Assembly: GCA_947254385.1 (NCBI GenBank)
Contig: CAMYCP010000040.1
Coordinates: 1 to 8,837 of the forward strand
Direction of reading: 5' to 3'
Length of the DNA stretch: 8,837 bases
From: an uncultured Filifactor sp.
Lineage (GTDB): Bacteria > Bacillota > Clostridia > Peptostreptococcales > Filifactoraceae
Of the stretch, positions 7,424-8,837 are shown in pieces (the stretch's first letter is position 1; every line of letters begins with the position of its first letter). Below the pieces are notes generated by a model that saw only the letters and a list, made by a program, of their open reading frames with translations, had not been told where the DNA came from and ran no database searches. The translations under genes and the position numbers were made by a program.

Positions 7424-7477
7424 GGAAAGGACTGAAAATAAACGATTTAAATTTCCATATTTTCAGTAATAAATAAA
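7424..7477 (+). promoter_or_regulatory. Shine-Dalgarno separated from its start codon by a hairpin
   Basis: The only good ribosome site before the ATG at 7478 is GGAAAGG at 7424-7430, 47 bases away. Between them is a perfect 10-base inverted repeat ACTGAAAATA (7431-7440) / TATTTTCAGT (7458-7467) with a 17-base loop, then the ten bases AATAAATAAA. If the stem forms, the ribosome site is brought to about 10 bases from the ATG. There is no T-run, so it is not a terminator. Confidence 0.5.
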
Positions 7478-8789
7478 ATGAATATAAACGATATAAGAGA
7501 AACGGTTCATATGTTGGATGAAGAAAAACTCGATATAAGAACCGTAACAATCAGTATCCCCCTGTTTGACTGCATAAGCTCAAGCGGAGAAGAGACACGC
7601 CGAAAAATATACGACAAAATCACGCACGAAAGTGAAAACCTCGTTAAAATATCCGACAAAATCGGTGACAAATATGGAGTCAGCATAGTAAACAAACGAA
7701 TTTCCGTAACACCCGTATCATTTATAGCGGCATCTTCAGATGAAACAAACTACACGCCTTATGCAAAAACGCTGGATAAGGCGGCTAAAGCCGTAGGAGT
7801 GGATTTTATAGGAGGCTTTTCAGCACTCGTTCCCAAACGTTGTTCAAAAAAAGATGAAATTCTGCTCGATTCGATTCCCGAAGCGCTTTCAGAAACCGAC
7901 CTCGTATGTTCAAGCATAAACGTCGGCACAACTAAGGCGGGGATAAACATGGATGCGATAAAAAAATTAGGCTCCATAGTAAAACAAACCGCCTATCTCA
8001 CACGGGAACATGACGGTTTGGGGTGTGCAAAACTGGTGGTATTCTGTAACGCCGTGGAAGATAATCCTTTCATGGCAGGTGCGTTTTGTGGAACAAGCGA
8101 AAGCGACACCACGATAAATGTAGGAATAAGCGGCCCTGGAGTAGTAAAATACGCACTGGAGAAGATAAAGGGCGAGCCTCTTCAAAACGTATCGGAGACA
8201 ATTAAAAAAACTTCATTTAAAATCACACGCATGGGCGAACTCATAGGCAAAGAAGTCGCCAAAAAACTCGGATATCCGTTCGGCATAGTGGACTTATCTT
8301 TAGCGCCGACACCTGCCGTAGGCGACAGCGTAGCCCGAATACTTGAAGAAATCGGACTTGAATATGCGGGAGGACACGGCACGACCGCCGCTTTGGCACT
8401 CTTAAACGACGCCGTAAAAAAAGGCGGGATAATGGCATCGTCACACGTCGGAGGGTTAAGCGGAGCATTTATCCCCGTAAGTGAAGACGAAGGCATGATA
8501 TCCGCCGCCGAATCTGGAAAATTAACATTGGACAAACTTGAGGCTATGACTTGCGTATGCTCGGTAGGCCTTGATATGATTGCAATTCCGGGAGACACTT
8601 CGAAAAATGTAATATCCGCAATAATAGCCGATGAATGTGCAATAGGCATGATAAATCAAAAGACAACCGCCGTGAGAGTAATACCCGTATACGGCAAAAA
8701 AGAAGGCGACGTTGCACAATTTGGCGGACTTCTCGGAGAAGCACCGATAATTGCGGTACAAAACGCCGAAACAGTACCCATGATAGAAC
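7478..8789 (+). CDS. DUF711 / UPF0210 family protein, C-terminus cut off by adapter
   Basis: Partial gene: 437 genuine codons (7478-8788) of a protein whose family is normally about 445-455 residues, so only some 15 are missing. The start [24 protein letters not shown] fits the family N-terminus. Conserved blocks are [28 protein letters not shown] (178-205), VGISGPGVV (215-223), the glycine-rich [21 protein letters not shown] (297-317), [18 protein letters not shown] (323-340) and [10 protein letters not shown] near the end. The family is sometimes called PFL-like; I see no glycyl-radical loop and its reaction is not established. Last gene of the visible operon, 76 bases after the ACT gene. 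The last genomic base, C8789, could start an Arg codon opening the usual RGGR tail. The reading frame runs on through the adapter, which creates a false C-terminus. Confidence 0.92.
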
Positions 8790-8837
8790 CTGTCTCTTAT
8801 ACACATCTCCGAGCCCACGAGACTCCTGAGCATCTCG
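8790..8837 (+). other. Illumina Nextera adapter read-through (not genomic)
   Basis: The window ends with the exact 19-base Tn5 mosaic end CTGTCTCTTATACACATCT (8790-8808), then the Nextera read-2 side CCGAGCCCACGAGAC (8809-8823), then the 8 bases TCCTGAGC (8824-8831), which match a standard i7 index (N704), then ATCTCG (8832-8837), the first bases of the P7 segment. The order and spacing are those of an untrimmed library adapter. In the frame of the preceding gene it translates to the well-known contaminant peptide [15 protein letters not shown]. Genomic sequence therefore ends at 8789, or at 8790 if the shared C is genomic. Confidence 0.98.

Noticed and set aside
7402..7477. Terminator between the ACT gene and the DUF711 gene
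   Set aside because: The stem is A+T-rich with a 17-base loop and no T-run follows, and the two genes are usually co-transcribed.
7478..8789. Pyruvate formate-lyase activity for the DUF711 protein
   Set aside because: The PFL-family name is historical; no glycyl-radical motif is present, so the activity cannot be claimed.
8522..8837. Open frames on both strands at the right end that could be taken as small genes
   Set aside because: They overlap the DUF711 coding sequence in other frames and their ends are translated Nextera adapter.

Overview
The window is an ordinary stretch of a low-GC Gram-positive (Bacillota, probably anaerobic Clostridia- or Tissierellia-like) chromosome. The support is protein-level resemblance to such organisms, strong AGGAG-type ribosome sites, TATAAT promoters, very A+T-rich intergenic DNA, and an amino-acid-fermenting gene set (arginine deiminase, two-subunit iron-sulfur L-serine dehydratase). 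Genus cannot be named from the sequence alone. No phage, transposon, CRISPR, tRNA or rRNA is visible.

Layout. Positions 1-351 are A+T-rich intergenic DNA with a likely degV terminator. Four genes then read leftward (minus strand); in transcription order they are arginine deiminase arcA (5380-4151), a YjiH/Gate-type membrane protein (4121-2691), an intrinsic terminator (2683-2652), a MATE-family transporter (about 2593-1256) and a DegV-family fatty-acid-binding protein (1218-352). arcA and the Gate protein look like a two-gene operon. degV has its own extended -10 promoter, which overlaps the MATE stop codon. A divergent intergenic region (5381-5567) separates these from four rightward genes: sdaAB, sdaAA, a stand-alone ACT-domain protein and a DUF711/UPF0210 protein, spaced as one operon.

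How the genes fit together. Both halves handle amino acids as energy and nitrogen sources. ArcA turns arginine into citrulline and ammonia, and the linked Gate protein is a candidate transporter for a related metabolite (inference). SdaAB/SdaAA turn serine into pyruvate and ammonia. The ACT protein and DUF711 protein are a conserved pair of unknown function, here placed behind serine dehydratase. MATE and DegV are probably unrelated housekeeping or export functions.

Most important caution: the last 48 bases (8790-8837) are not genomic. They match the Illumina Nextera transposase adapter read-through, followed by an 8-base index and the start of the P7 side. The adapter is in frame with the DUF711 gene and adds a false peptide to its cut-off C-terminus. 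I found no convincing undescribed system. The best biological leads are an unusual hairpin between the Shine-Dalgarno sequence and the start codon of the DUF711 gene, the arcA-Gate protein pairing, and a palindrome in the divergent control region.
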